The notes beneath the pieces were generated by a model that searched no databases, was not told the origin of the DNA, and worked only from the letters and a program-made list of their open reading frames with translations. Made by a program: the position numbers and the translations under genes. DNA of 64,000 nucleotides from Nonomuraea glycinis (GTDB lineage: Bacteria; Actinomycetota; Actinomycetes; Streptosporangiales; Streptosporangiaceae), in the NCBI RefSeq assembly GCF_014646515.1, contig NZ_BMNK01000005.1:183710-247709 (forward strand), read 5' to 3'. Below, one piece after another: positions 50,424 to 59,023 of this stretch. Within the stretch, counting starts at the first letter, position 1, and the number at the start of each line of letters is the position of its first letter.

Positions 50424-51548
50424 TCAGCGGGATCGCCGGCCGGCCGGTGCGCTCAGGTGCTCGGTGATCGCGCCGGTCATCGGGATCACCGTGGGCAGCG
50501 GCGGCGTGTCGTAATAGCCCGGCTTGTGGGTGCGCAGCAGCAGCTCGCCGCTGCGCTCCCACCGGAAGCCCTTCCGGTTGAGCAGCCCCGCGAAAACCGC
50601 GTCGGCGGTGCCGGGGTGCCGTGCGGCCAGCCGCTGGATCGGCACCGGGGAGACCGCGTCGCCCCGCAGGTAGGTGGACAGCAGCTCGCGGTAGTCCTGC
50701 CTGACGATCAGCCGCGGCTCGGCGAACAGCTCCTCCAGCTTGCCGAAGTCGGCGTAGAAACCGAGCCCGCCCACCTCGTCGAAGATCAGCGCCACCGTCT
50801 CCGCCGCCGTCATCGTCTCCGGCGGCTCCAGCGCCTCGCCCGCCGGCGGGCCGCCGAGCCGGGCCGCCTGGTGGGTCAGGTAGCCGCGCATCGCCAGGGC
50901 GACGTCCTCGCCCATCAGGACGGCCAGGTCGGCGCCGAAGTAGCCGATGAAGCAGCGCCGCTGCTCCCGCTGCAGCGCCCTGGCCTCCTCCAGCAGCACG
51001 GGGTTGCGGAACACCCAGGCCGGATGCTCCAGCGCGACCTGCGCGGCCACCGGCACCAGCGTGTCGCGCGCCTCGGCGGGATGCACCGCGGGGGTGCCGC
51101 TGATCAGCCAGTCCGCACCGAGCGGGATCAACCGGCCCACGACGTACGTGCCGGGCGCGAGCGTGTCGAAGGCCCGGTCGCCGAGGTTGGAGAACACCCG
51201 GTAGACCAGCTCGTCGACGAGGTTGAACAGCAGCACCGCCGCGCCGTCGACCGCCCGCACCTCGAAGACGCCCTCCACCACGGTCTTCCAGCTCAGCAGC
51301 AGCTCGATGTCCGCCCGGTCCAGCCCCGCCCGCTCGGCCACGAACCGGTCCACGACCGTCTCGCCCGAGGGGAACCGATGCTGGTGGGCGAAGTAGTCGA
51401 CCGGCAGGAACGCGGCGGCCTCGTCGGCCGGATGGCCGTCGGCGTAGAACCGGTCCAGCACCATGGCCAGCTCGGCGCCGAACCGGCCCGACGTGGCGAA
51501 GTGGACCAGCTCCGTCTTGAGCTCCACGGCCCGCGCAAGCTTGCTCAT
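50424..51548 (-). CDS. Hypothetical protein of unknown family
   Basis: 374 residues from ATG 51548 (MSKLARAVELK), with GAGGAG 7 nt upstream; a second ATG precedes it directly. The protein is soluble and mixed alpha/beta, with no signal peptide. Segments such as FADLAVLMGEDVALAMRGYL-like YFGADLAVLMGED and FYADFGKLEELF suggest a helical C-terminal domain. I do not recognise it. The last 15 codons run into the repeat-bearing region left of the gene. It is transcribed towards the TnpB element and is probably monocistronic. Confidence 0.7.
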   Translation of the reverse strand: MSKLARAVELKTELVHFATSGRFGAELAMVLDRFYADGHPADEAAAFLPVDYFAHQHRFPSGETVVDRFVAERAGLDRADIELLLSWKTVVEGVFEVRAVDGAAVLLFNLVDELVYRVFSNLGDRAFDTLAPGTYVVGRLIPLGADWLISGTPAVHPAEARDTLVPVAAQVALEHPAWVFRNPVLLEEARALQREQRRCFIGYFGADLAVLMGEDVALAMRGYLTHQAARLGGPPAGEALEPPETMTAAETVALIFDEVGGLGFYADFGKLEELFAEPRLIVRQDYRELLSTYLRGDAVSPVPIQRLAARHPGTADAVFAGLLNRKGFRWERSGELLLRTHKPGYYDTPPLPTVIPMTGAITEHLSAPAGRRSR

Positions 51549-51615
51549 CATCACTCCTCGTGTCCGGAGTGACACTATCCGTCCGTGCTCGCCTCGTGCA
51601 GCGGTTCGGCCGAGG

Positions 51616-53007
51616 TCACCGGTTGAGCAGCGAACGGTGGCGGCTGTAGGCGAAGTAGATGATCAGCCCCAGGACGAACCAGACGGCGAAGCGCAGCCAG
51701 GTGTGCGGGGACAGGAAGGAGATCAGCCAGAGCGAGAACAGCACCCCGACGGCCGGCACGAACGGCATCCCCGGCGTACGGAACTGCCGGGGGAGGTCCG
51801 GCTGACGGTAGCGGAGCACGATCACGGCGATGCACACCACCACGAAGGCCAGCAGGATCCCGATGTTGGTCAGCTCGGCGGCCTCCCGGATGGGCAGGAA
51901 CCCGGCGATCACCGCCGAGGCGACGCCGACGATCCAGGTGACGCGGGTGGGCACCCGCCGTACGGGGTGCAGCTTGGCGAACCACTGCGGCAGCAGCCCG
52001 TCCCGGCTCATGGCGAACCAGACCCGGGTCACCCCGAGCATGAACGTGAACATCACGGTCAGGATGCCGATGATGGCGCCCACCGCGATCACCGAGGCCA
52101 GCCCGGACAGCCCGACCGACGCGAAGGCCGAGGAGAAGCCGCTCTCGGGGTCGATCTCCCGGTAGTTCTGCATGCCGGTGAGCACCAGCGTGGCGAGCAC
52201 GTACAGGATCATCGAGATGACCAGCGAGTAGATGATCGCCCTGGGCATGTGCCGCATGGCGTCCTTGGACTCCTCCGCGGCGGTGCTCATCGCGTCGTAG
52301 CCGAAGACGGCGAAGAACACCGTGGCCGCGCCGGTGATCGCGCCGCCGATGCCGAAGGGGAAGAACGGCGTGTAGTTGGCCGTGTTGATGTGGAAGAACC
52401 CGACCACGATGACGAGCAGCACCACCGCGACCTTGATGGCGACCACGATCGTCTCGAACCTGGCCGCCGTCCGGATGCCCTGATTGAGCAGGAAGGCGAT
52501 CAGCAGGCACAGCAGCACCGCGAACAGGTCCACCACCCGCCCCGGGCCGGTGCCCGGCGCGCCGAGCATCCAGGCGGGCAGTGCGAAACCCAGCTCCTGG
52601 ACGAGGAAGCCGAAGTAGCCGGAGATGCCGATGGCCACGACCGCGACGATGGCGGTGTACTCCAGCAGGAGGTCCCAGCCGATGAACCAGCCTACGATCT
52701 CCCCGAGGACCGCGTAGCCGTAGGTGTAGGCGGACCCGGCCTTCGGGATCATGCCGGCGAACTCGGCGTACGACATGGCCGCCGCGGCGCTCGCCACCCC
52801 CGCGATGAGGAACGACACCAGCACGGCCGGCCCCGCCGTCTCGTTGGCCACCGCGCCCGCCAGGGCGAAGATGCCCGCGCCGATGATGCCGCCGACGCCG
52901 ATCGCGGTGAGCTGCCACAGCCCCAGGGTCCGCTCCAGCTCGCCCTCGTGCTCTGTCGCGATCTGCTCCACCGGCTTACGGCGGAACACGCCCCGAGTCG
53001 AAGCCAT
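51616..53007 (-). CDS. APC-superfamily amino-acid permease (cationic amino-acid transporter type)
   Basis: 463 residues from ATG 53007. Twelve or more membrane helices; LTAIGVGGIIGAGIFALAG is the conserved first helix and FAVFGYDAMSTAAEESKD the central signature of the YfnA/CAT group, which takes up arginine, lysine or other amino acids with protons or by exchange. The terminal ILRYRQPDLPRQFRTPG loop is also typical. A stand-alone gene; nothing nearby indicates the substrate. Confidence 0.9.
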   Translation of the reverse strand: MASTRGVFRRKPVEQIATEHEGELERTLGLWQLTAIGVGGIIGAGIFALAGAVANETAGPAVLVSFLIAGVASAAAAMSYAEFAGMIPKAGSAYTYGYAVLGEIVGWFIGWDLLLEYTAIVAVVAIGISGYFGFLVQELGFALPAWMLGAPGTGPGRVVDLFAVLLCLLIAFLLNQGIRTAARFETIVVAIKVAVVLLVIVVGFFHINTANYTPFFPFGIGGAITGAATVFFAVFGYDAMSTAAEESKDAMRHMPRAIIYSLVISMILYVLATLVLTGMQNYREIDPESGFSSAFASVGLSGLASVIAVGAIIGILTVMFTFMLGVTRVWFAMSRDGLLPQWFAKLHPVRRVPTRVTWIVGVASAVIAGFLPIREAAELTNIGILLAFVVVCIAVIVLRYRQPDLPRQFRTPGMPFVPAVGVLFSLWLISFLSPHTWLRFAVWFVLGLIIYFAYSRHRSLLNR

Positions 53008-53202
53008 CACAGCCCCCGATCACCCCGTTCGAGCCCCAGACCAGGCACTTTCCCATCTGCGCAGGTCCTAAGCGGCGGCCCGCCGGGGGAGCGGGACCCA
53101 TGACCGAACCCGGGCTCCGGCGGGGGCCGCACGTGTGAAACCCGCCAGCGGTGGTAGCCGTCAGCGAGAACGGCGACACCGAGACAGGGGGAGGGGGACG
53201 CC

Positions 53203-53505
53203 ATGGCCGAGCTGCTGACCGACAACGAGATCGACACCGCGCTGGTGGCCCTGGAGGGCTGGCACCGAGACGGCGACACCCTGCGCAGAGACATCCCGAT
53301 CATCCCGGCCAACTTCGACTGGCTGAGCAAGGCGGTGCTGAACGAGGCGAAGGCCCTGGACCACCATCCCGACATCGAGCGCACCGAGCAGGGCATCCGC
53401 TTCCGGCTGTCCACGCACAGCGCGGGCGGGGTGACGGCCAAGGACGTCGAACTGGCCGCGCACATCGACCAGGTCGTCGACGGAGCCGTACGGGACCGAG
53501 GCTGA
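53203..53505 (+). CDS. 4a-hydroxytetrahydrobiopterin dehydratase (pterin carbinolamine dehydratase)
   Basis: 100 residues, the usual length. LDHHPDIERTEQGIRFRLSTHSAGGVTAKDVELAAHID contains the catalytic histidine pair (HHPD) and the THxxGG motif. It recycles pterin cofactor after aromatic amino-acid hydroxylation, or has a partner role as DCoH. No hydroxylase gene is nearby. It is convergent with the flavin oxidoreductase gene that follows. Confidence 0.92.
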   Translation: MAELLTDNEIDTALVALEGWHRDGDTLRRDIPIIPANFDWLSKAVLNEAKALDHHPDIERTEQGIRFRLSTHSAGGVTAKDVELAAHIDQVVDGAVRDRG

Positions 53506-53532
53506 CCGGACGCCCGGCGACGGATGCTTCGG

Positions 53533-54546
53533 CTAGGCCAGCATCCGGACGATGGAGGTGAACAGGCGGGGGAGGGCGCGGGCCGCGGGGACCACCAGGC
53601 GGGCCGTGCCGGGACGGCGGGCGGCCTGTACCAGTGCGCCCGTCAGCAGCCGGTGGGTCCGCGACAGCCGCAGCCAGGCGCCCTCGTAGTCCTGCGGCCG
53701 ATCCTCGCGCAGGCACCGGATCAGGATCTCCGCCGAGCGCACCGCGAGCGAGATCCCCTCGCCGGTGAGCGCGTCGACGTACCCGGCGGCGTCCCCCACC
53801 AGCAGGACCCGCCCCGAGCGGCGGGCCCGGACGTGCTGGCGCAGCGGACCGGCGCCCCGCACGGGGGTGACGGCCGGGCCGCGCAGCCGCTCGACCAGGC
53901 CGGGGAACGCGCTCAGGTGCTCCTCGAAACCGCGCCGCCCCGAGCTCAGGATCGCCACCCCGACCAGGTCATGGCCCACCGGCGTGACGTACGCCTCGCC
54001 GCCGCCCGACCAGTGCACCTCGACGAAGTCGGTCCACGGCGTCATCCGATAGTGCCGGCGCTGGCCGTACCGGCGCACGCCGCGCGCGGGCAGGTCGAGC
54101 CCGAGTGAGCGGCGCAGCGGCGAGTGCAGGCCGTCGGCGGCGACCAGCCAGCGCGCCCGCAGCCCGGCGGCCCGCACGCCGTCGCCGTCCTGGGCCACCT
54201 CGGTGATCCGGCCGGTGATCGTCTTGACGCCGAGCTCGGCGGCGCGCTGGGCGAGCGCGGCGTGCAGGAGCGTGCGCCGTACGCCCAGGCCGGTGGCGCG
54301 GTGGAAGGTGGCCCGCGCCTCGCGCCTGGCGTCGAGATAGTGGATGCCGCGCAGCGGGTGGCCCGGCACCGTCACCCCCATCGCCGCCAGCGCCGCGACG
54401 CCGCCGGGCATGACCCCTTCGCCGCACGCCTTGTCCACGGGGGTGGCGCGCGGCTCGACGACGACCGCCTCCATCCCGGCCAGTGCCGCGTGGATGGCGG
54501 TCGCCAGACCGGCGGGCCCGCCTCCCGCGACGAGCACGTCGATCAC
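53533..54546 (-). CDS. FAD-dependent oxidoreductase of the phenolic-lipid operon (SrsC-like)
   Basis: 337 residues from GTG 54546, overlapping the methyltransferase stop by GTGA. Rossmann motif VLVAGGGPAGLATAIHAALAG at the start, then KACGEGVMPGGV and the FAD-binding GRVLLVGDAAGYVDALTGEGISLA near residue 260. This is the PHBH/geranylgeranyl-reductase class. In Streptomyces griseus the order type III synthase, methyltransferase, flavoprotein hydroxylase (srsABC) makes methylated phenolic lipids and quinones; this gene takes the SrsC place. Confidence 0.82.
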   Translation of the reverse strand: MIDVLVAGGGPAGLATAIHAALAGMEAVVVEPRATPVDKACGEGVMPGGVAALAAMGVTVPGHPLRGIHYLDARREARATFHRATGLGVRRTLLHAALAQRAAELGVKTITGRITEVAQDGDGVRAAGLRARWLVAADGLHSPLRRSLGLDLPARGVRRYGQRRHYRMTPWTDFVEVHWSGGGEAYVTPVGHDLVGVAILSSGRRGFEEHLSAFPGLVERLRGPAVTPVRGAGPLRQHVRARRSGRVLLVGDAAGYVDALTGEGISLAVRSAEILIRCLREDRPQDYEGAWLRLSRTHRLLTGALVQAARRPGTARLVVPAARALPRLFTSIVRMLA

Positions 54547-55076
54547 GTGGTCGACGGCCGTTCCGCCGCCAGGGTGAGCGCGTCGTTCTCGCAGCGGATC
54601 CGTACGACCATCAGCGCGGCGTTCAGCACCGTGAACGCCAGCGCGGTGACCCAGGCCGTGTGGACCAGCGGCAGCGCCAGCCCCTCCACGGCCACCGCCA
54701 CGTAGTTGGGGTGGCGCAGCCAGGTCAGCCGGTAGGGGCCGCCGGTCACCAGCGGCAGGCCGGGCACCACGATCACCTGGGTGTTCCACTGCGGCCCGAG
54801 CGTGGTGATGCACCACCAGCGCAGCGCCTGGGCGGCGACCACCAGGGCGAGCATCGGCCAGCCGAGCACGGGCAGGAACGGCCGGTCGGCGAGCGCGACC
54901 TCCAGCGGCGCGCAGACGAGCAGGCCGGTGTGCAGCGCCACCATCCAGGGATAGTGGCCCTGGCCGGTCAGTATGCCGCCGCGCGCCAGGCTCCACGCGG
55001 CGTTGCGGCGGGCGACGACGAGCTCGGCCAGGCGTTCGAGGCCGACGAGCAGGATGAGGACGAGATACCAGGTCAT
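54543..55076 (-). CDS. Isoprenylcysteine-methyltransferase-like membrane methyltransferase (SrsB-like)
   Basis: 177 residues with about five membrane helices. GPYRLTWLRHPNYVAVAVEGLALPL is the S-adenosylmethionine-binding signature of the ICMT/DUF1295 fold. It should O-methylate the lipidic polyketide made by the enzyme encoded 7 bp upstream, as SrsB does. Its stop overlaps the oxidoreductase start. Confidence 0.82.
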   Translation of the reverse strand: MTWYLVLILLVGLERLAELVVARRNAAWSLARGGILTGQGHYPWMVALHTGLLVCAPLEVALADRPFLPVLGWPMLALVVAAQALRWWCITTLGPQWNTQVIVVPGLPLVTGGPYRLTWLRHPNYVAVAVEGLALPLVHTAWVTALAFTVLNAALMVVRIRCENDALTLAAERPSTT

Positions 55077-55083
55077 CAGGCGG

Positions 55084-56145
55084 TCACCAGCGCAGGAGGA
55101 CGAGTTCGGAGCAGAAACCGGGGCCCATCGCGATGAGCAGCCCCCAGGTGCTGGGCTCGGGCCTGCGCGTGGCCAGCGTCTCGCTCAGCACGTGCAGGAC
55201 GGACGACGAGGACAGGTTGCCGTGGGCGGCGAGCGAGCGCCAGGTCACGTCCAACGCTCCCGCCGGCAGGTCGAGCACCTCCGACACGGCTTCGAGGACC
55301 TTCGGGCCGCCGGGATGGCACACCCACGCCGATATCTCCTCCTTCGTCACGCCGTGGTCGGTCAGGAAGTCGTGCACGTCCTGAGCGAGATACTGTCGCA
55401 CGACCGCGGGGACGCTCGCATCCAGCAGCACCCGGAATCCGCCGTCCCCGACCTGCCAGCCCATGACGTGTTCGGAGCCGGGATAGAGATGGCTGCGGGT
55501 GGCCACCACCGCCGGGCCCGCCGGGCCCGCCGGGCCGCGGTCGTCGCCGGCGAACACCACGGCCGCGGAGCCGTCGCCGAACAGCGCGCTGGCGACCAGA
55601 CCGGCCGGTGAGGAGTCGCCGCGCTGCACGGTCAGCGAGCACAGCTCCACCGACAGCAGCACCGCCACATGATCGGGCCAGCCCTGTAGATAGTCGTGCA
55701 TCCTGGCGATCCCCGCCGCGCCCGCCACACAGCCCAGGCCGAAGATCGGCAGCCGTTTGACGTCCGGCCGCAGGCCCAGCTCCGCGACCAGCCGGGCGTC
55801 GATCGACGGCGCGGCGATGCCCGTCACCGAGGTGAACATGATCAGGTCGACGTCCCCGGGCGTCAGCCTGGCGGCCTTCAGCGCGGCACTGACACTCTCG
55901 CGGCCCAGCTCGACCGCGGTGGAGACGAAGGCGTCGTTGGCCGCGCCGAAGCCGGTCAGCTTCTCGTACTCCTCGATCGGCAGGGCGAGGTTGCGGAAGT
56001 CCACGCGGGCGCTGCCATGCAGGCGGTCCAGCAGCCGCCGGTCGGCGTTCTCCGGTAGGCACACGCGCGCAGCCATGTCGGTGAGCTCGGACTGCGCGTA
56101 TCTATGAGGAGGGAACGCGCAGCGGACTGCGGCGATGTGGGTCAT
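55084..56145 (-). CDS. Type III polyketide synthase (SrsA-like)
   Basis: 353 residues. The Cys-His-Asn triad is visible as Cys139 (FGLGCVAGAAG), His277 (VCHPGGPK) and Asn310 (HGNLSSSS). SALFGDGSAAVVF and MGPGFCSELVLLRW complete the chalcone-synthase fold. It extends an acyl-CoA starter with malonyl or methylmalonyl units to an alkylresorcinol or alkylpyrone. A short Gly/Pro repeat (PAGPAGPA) near residue 206 is unusual. First gene of a three-gene operon, divergent from a UbiA-type gene over 127 bp. Confidence 0.93.
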   Translation of the reverse strand: MTHIAAVRCAFPPHRYAQSELTDMAARVCLPENADRRLLDRLHGSARVDFRNLALPIEEYEKLTGFGAANDAFVSTAVELGRESVSAALKAARLTPGDVDLIMFTSVTGIAAPSIDARLVAELGLRPDVKRLPIFGLGCVAGAAGIARMHDYLQGWPDHVAVLLSVELCSLTVQRGDSSPAGLVASALFGDGSAAVVFAGDDRGPAGPAGPAVVATRSHLYPGSEHVMGWQVGDGGFRVLLDASVPAVVRQYLAQDVHDFLTDHGVTKEEISAWVCHPGGPKVLEAVSEVLDLPAGALDVTWRSLAAHGNLSSSSVLHVLSETLATRRPEPSTWGLLIAMGPGFCSELVLLRW

Positions 56146-56272
56146 GGAGGCTCCCGGTGCAGTTAGCCGATAACTCTCACTCCCCGCACGCTTCCCACCG
56201 GCAAGGTCGGTTAAGCCACGGCGGCAGGGCGAGTAATTCTCGCGAACCCCCGTCCCGCCTACGATCGAGCCT

Positions 56273-57124
56273 GTGACCGACACCGGACGGCCGCCCGCCA
56301 CGTTGGCCCGCACCCTGGGCGGGCTGGCGCGAGCCTGCCACCCCGGCCCGACCGTGGCCGTCACCGCCCTGGTCACCGCGCTGGCCGTGGTCGCCGGGCG
56401 GGACGCCGCCGGCTGCGTCCTGGTGGCCGCCGCCGTCCTGGCCGGCCAGTTGTCGATCGGCTGGTGCAACGACGCCGTCGACGCCCGCCGCGACGCCACG
56501 GCGGGCCGCGCCGGCAAGCCGATCGTGGACGGCACGGTGAGCGCGCGCGCCGTCTGGATCGCCGCGGTGGTCGCGCTGGCGTGCTGCGTGCCGCTGTCCC
56601 TCGCCTCCGGCCCGCGGGCGGGCGCCGTCCACCTCGCGGGGGTGCTGGCGGCCTGGGCGTACGACTTCGGGCTGAAGGGCACCGTGCTGTCGTGGGCGCC
56701 GTACGCGATCGGGTTCGGCAGCCTGCCTCCCTTCGTGACGCTGGGGCTGCCGGGCGCGCCGTGGCCCGCGTGGTGGGCGGTCCTGGCCGCGGCGCTCCTG
56801 GGCGTCGGCGCGCATCTGGCCAACGTGCTGCCCGACATCGAGGGGGATCTGGCCACCGGCGTGCGCGGGCTGCCGCAGCGGCTCGGCGCGGCCACCGTAC
56901 GCGCGCTGATCCCCGTGCCCCTGCTGGCCGCGACCTGCCTGCTCGTCTTCGGCCACGCGCCGCCGGGGTGGGCGGGCTGGACCGCGCTGGCCGCCGCCTG
57001 CGCCCTCACGGCCACGGGCCTGCTCGCGGGCGGGTCTTCACGCCTTCCCTTCGGTACGGCCATCGCCGTGGCGGGCGTGGACGTCACCCTCCTCCTGGCC
57101 AACGGCGCCTCACTCACCGCCTGA
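56273..57124 (+). CDS. UbiA-family prenyltransferase
   Basis: 283 residues from GTG 56273, with eight or nine membrane helices. The two Asp-rich motifs are NDAVDARRDATAGRAGKP (near residue 63) and DIEGD (near residue 192), which bind Mg-diphosphate. It attaches a prenyl chain to an aromatic acceptor; the product of the divergent type III synthase operon is an obvious candidate. The C-terminus is followed at once by three tandem repeats. Confidence 0.88.
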   Translation: MTDTGRPPATLARTLGGLARACHPGPTVAVTALVTALAVVAGRDAAGCVLVAAAVLAGQLSIGWCNDAVDARRDATAGRAGKPIVDGTVSARAVWIAAVVALACCVPLSLASGPRAGAVHLAGVLAAWAYDFGLKGTVLSWAPYAIGFGSLPPFVTLGLPGAPWPAWWAVLAAALLGVGAHLANVLPDIEGDLATGVRGLPQRLGAATVRALIPVPLLAATCLLVFGHAPPGWAGWTALAAACALTATGLLAGGSSRLPFGTAIAVAGVDVTLLLANGASLTA

Positions 57125-57227
57125 CCCGGCTCGCGTACGGGCCTCTCGTTTTACTGATGACCCGGCTCGCGTACGGGCCTCTCGTTCACCGACGACGCAG
57201 CCCGCGTACAGTCCCTCGTTCACCGAT
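57123..57227 (+). repeat. Three tandem repeats of 34-36 bp after ubiA
   Basis: Units begin at 57123, 57159 and 57194. The first two share GACCCGGCTCGCGTACGGGC then CTCTCGTT; the third is diverged (GACGCAGCCCGCGTACAG). The first includes the ubiA stop. They end 33 bp before the left-end hairpin of the IS605 element. Confidence 0.8.
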
Positions 57228-57259
57228 GAGGCGGCTTTCAGCGTGATCTGGCGTGGAAC

Positions 57260-57279
57260 CCCGGGCGTTCACGCCCGGG
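57260..57279. repeat. IS605 left-end hairpin
   Basis: CCCGGGCG, loop TTCA, CGCCCGGG: a perfect 8-bp stem, the kind of structure recognised by Y1 transposases. Confidence 0.75.
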
Positions 57280-57347
57280 AGGAAACGACAGCGCGGGAGG
57301 GCCTCCAGGCCCGAGCGGTGCCCTGACAGTCGGTCTCCGTGTGGAGC

Positions 57348-57800
57348 TCAGCCCGGCTGCCTCTGGTTCTCGACGTACTCCTCGGTGATTGACGAGGGTG
57401 CTCTGCCGCGGGAAGCGGAGACCTGCGAGGGGGACCGGCAATGGCCGCCCCACAGATACCTGCGGATGTGGGCCGGAAACTCCTTGCGCGGCATCCGGGC
57501 CGAGACGCCCTTGAGGGAGTTGACCAGAGTCGAGAGCGCGACCTTGGGCGGATAGTGCACCAGCAGGTGGACATGCGGGTGGACAAGATCGTGCTCGCCG
57601 TTGAACTCCACCAGCGTGGCACCGAAGCTGTCACATGCTGCGATCATGGTGTGTTCGCAACGGCTCAGGATGTCATCGGTTAACACCTCGCGCCGGTACC
57701 TGGGCTTGACAGACCACAGGGGCATGCGGACTGTCAACCACGCTGCGTCCCGCGCCGGATACTCAGAGTCCGATTTCCTATGCGGCGGCCCATGCCACAC
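57348..57800 (-). CDS. tnpA: IS200/IS605 Y1 transposase TnpA
   Basis: 150 residues from GTG 57800. The HUH metal site is HVHLLVHYPPK and the catalytic tyrosine is in EEYVENQ near the C-terminus, after YLWGGH. Upstream parts VKPRYRREVLTDDILSRCE and FGATLVEFNGEHD are family-typical. It cuts and joins single-stranded element ends. Its start is 17 bp from the divergent tnpB start. The full length suggests it is active. Confidence 0.88.
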   Translation of the reverse strand: MWHGPPHRKSDSEYPARDAAWLTVRMPLWSVKPRYRREVLTDDILSRCEHTMIAACDSFGATLVEFNGEHDLVHPHVHLLVHYPPKVALSTLVNSLKGVSARMPRKEFPAHIRRYLWGGHCRSPSQVSASRGRAPSSITEEYVENQRQPG

Positions 57801-57816
57801 GCTAGCGTGTTCGATT

Positions 57817-58959
57817 GTGAAACTGGTGGTGCAGGTGAAGCTCCTGCCGACGCCCGAGCAGGCGGCGGCGCTGGAAGCCACCCTGCACGCCGCCAACCGA
57901 GCGGCGAACCTGGTCGCGGCACTGGCGTTCCAGCAACGCTGTTTCCGCACCTTCGATCTGCGCAAGCACACCTACGACCGGATCAAGGCCGACTTCGGCC
58001 TGGCCGCCCAGGCCGCCCAGCACGTCATCAAGAAAGTGTGCGACGCCTACCGCACCCTGCACGCCAACCTGGCCGCCGGGAACCTGGGCAAGCCCGGATC
58101 GCCGCGCCGGATCAAAGCCGAGACCAAACCGATCTCCTTCCGGCCGCTGGCTGCCCAGCCGTTCGACGACCGGTGCCTGTCCTGGCAGCATGACGCGCGG
58201 ACGGTGTCGATCTGGACGACCGCCAGGCGGTTGAAAGGGGTGGCCTTCACCGGCTCGGCGCGGCAACTGGCGCTGCTGGCCGCCCACCGCCGGGGTGAGT
58301 CGGATCTGGTGTGCCGGGACGGGATGTGGTTCCTGCACGCCACGGTCGAGGTCGCCGATGCCCCGATCGCGGTGCCGGACGGTTTCGTCGGGGTGGATCT
58401 CGGTATCGCCAACATCGCTACCACCTCCGATGGGGTCCGTCATTGCGGCAAGGCCCTGAACGCGGTCCGCCACCGCAACCGCGAACTCCGCCGCCGTCTG
58501 CAGGCCAAGCAGACCAGATCGGCCAAGCGGCTGCTGAAGCGCCGCCGCCGCAAGGAGGCGCGGTTCGCCGCGAACGTCAACCATGTGATCGCCAAAAGCA
58601 TCGTGACCGAGGCAGCACGCACCGGGCGCGGGATCGCTCTGGAAGACCTCCAGGGCATTCGCGAACGGGTACGGCTTCGCAAGCCCCAGCGGGTCACGCT
58701 GCACTCCTGGAGCTTCCACCAGCTCGGAGCCTTCATCGCCTACAAGGCGGTCCGGGCAGGCGTGGCGGTGATCGCCGTGGATGCGGCCTACACCTCACAG
58801 CAGTGCTCGCACTGCGGGAACGTGGACAAGCGCAACCGGCCTGACCAGGCCACCTTCTCGTGTACGTCGTGCGGTTTCGCTGAGCACGCCGACGTCAACG
58901 CAGCCCGCAACATCGCCTCACGCGGTGAGACGGGCTGGGCAGTCAGTCACGCTGCCTGA
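57817..58959 (+). CDS. tnpB: RNA-guided endonuclease TnpB of the IS605 element
   Basis: 380 residues from GTG 57817 (VKLVVQVKLLPTPEQ). RuvC residues: Asp in GVDLGIANIATTSDG, Glu in ALEDLQGIRERV, Asp in EHADVNAARNIASRG; zinc ribbon CSHCGNVDKRN...CTSCGF. It lacks the long C-terminal tail of the TnpB at 48544 and belongs to a different subgroup. It should cut donor sites guided by RNA from the right end and so favour element retention. Confidence 0.9.
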   Translation: MKLVVQVKLLPTPEQAAALEATLHAANRAANLVAALAFQQRCFRTFDLRKHTYDRIKADFGLAAQAAQHVIKKVCDAYRTLHANLAAGNLGKPGSPRRIKAETKPISFRPLAAQPFDDRCLSWQHDARTVSIWTTARRLKGVAFTGSARQLALLAAHRRGESDLVCRDGMWFLHATVEVADAPIAVPDGFVGVDLGIANIATTSDGVRHCGKALNAVRHRNRELRRRLQAKQTRSAKRLLKRRRRKEARFAANVNHVIAKSIVTEAARTGRGIALEDLQGIRERVRLRKPQRVTLHSWSFHQLGAFIAYKAVRAGVAVIAVDAAYTSQQCSHCGNVDKRNRPDQATFSCTSCGFAEHADVNAARNIASRGETGWAVSHAA

Positions 58960-59003
58960 CGCGGACCGGACCGTCGAAGCCATCGACGGCGAGAAGCTGC
59001 AAG

Positions 59004-59023
59004 CTCGGTCGTTCACGGCCGAG
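59004..59023. repeat. IS605 right-end hairpin
   Basis: CTCGGTCG, loop TTCA, CGGCCGAG: 8-bp stem with one G-T pair, flanked by AAGCT on both sides. The TCA of the loop, read on the minus strand, is the stop codon of the neighbouring oxidoreductase. Confidence 0.7.

Larger units (their letters stand above)
57260..59023. mobile_element. Complete IS605-type element (tnpA and tnpB divergent)
   Basis: The order left-end hairpin, tnpA (minus), tnpB (plus), right-end hairpin is that of the IS605 group. Both end hairpins have the loop TTCA. Limits given are those of the hairpins; the true cleavage sites lie some bases outside. These elements move as single strands and leave no target duplication. Confidence 0.8.

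Noticed and set aside
53533..54996. The oxidoreductase frame extended upstream to 54996
   Set aside because: The extension is the shadow of the methyltransferase gene; the flavin motif starts right after GTG 54546.
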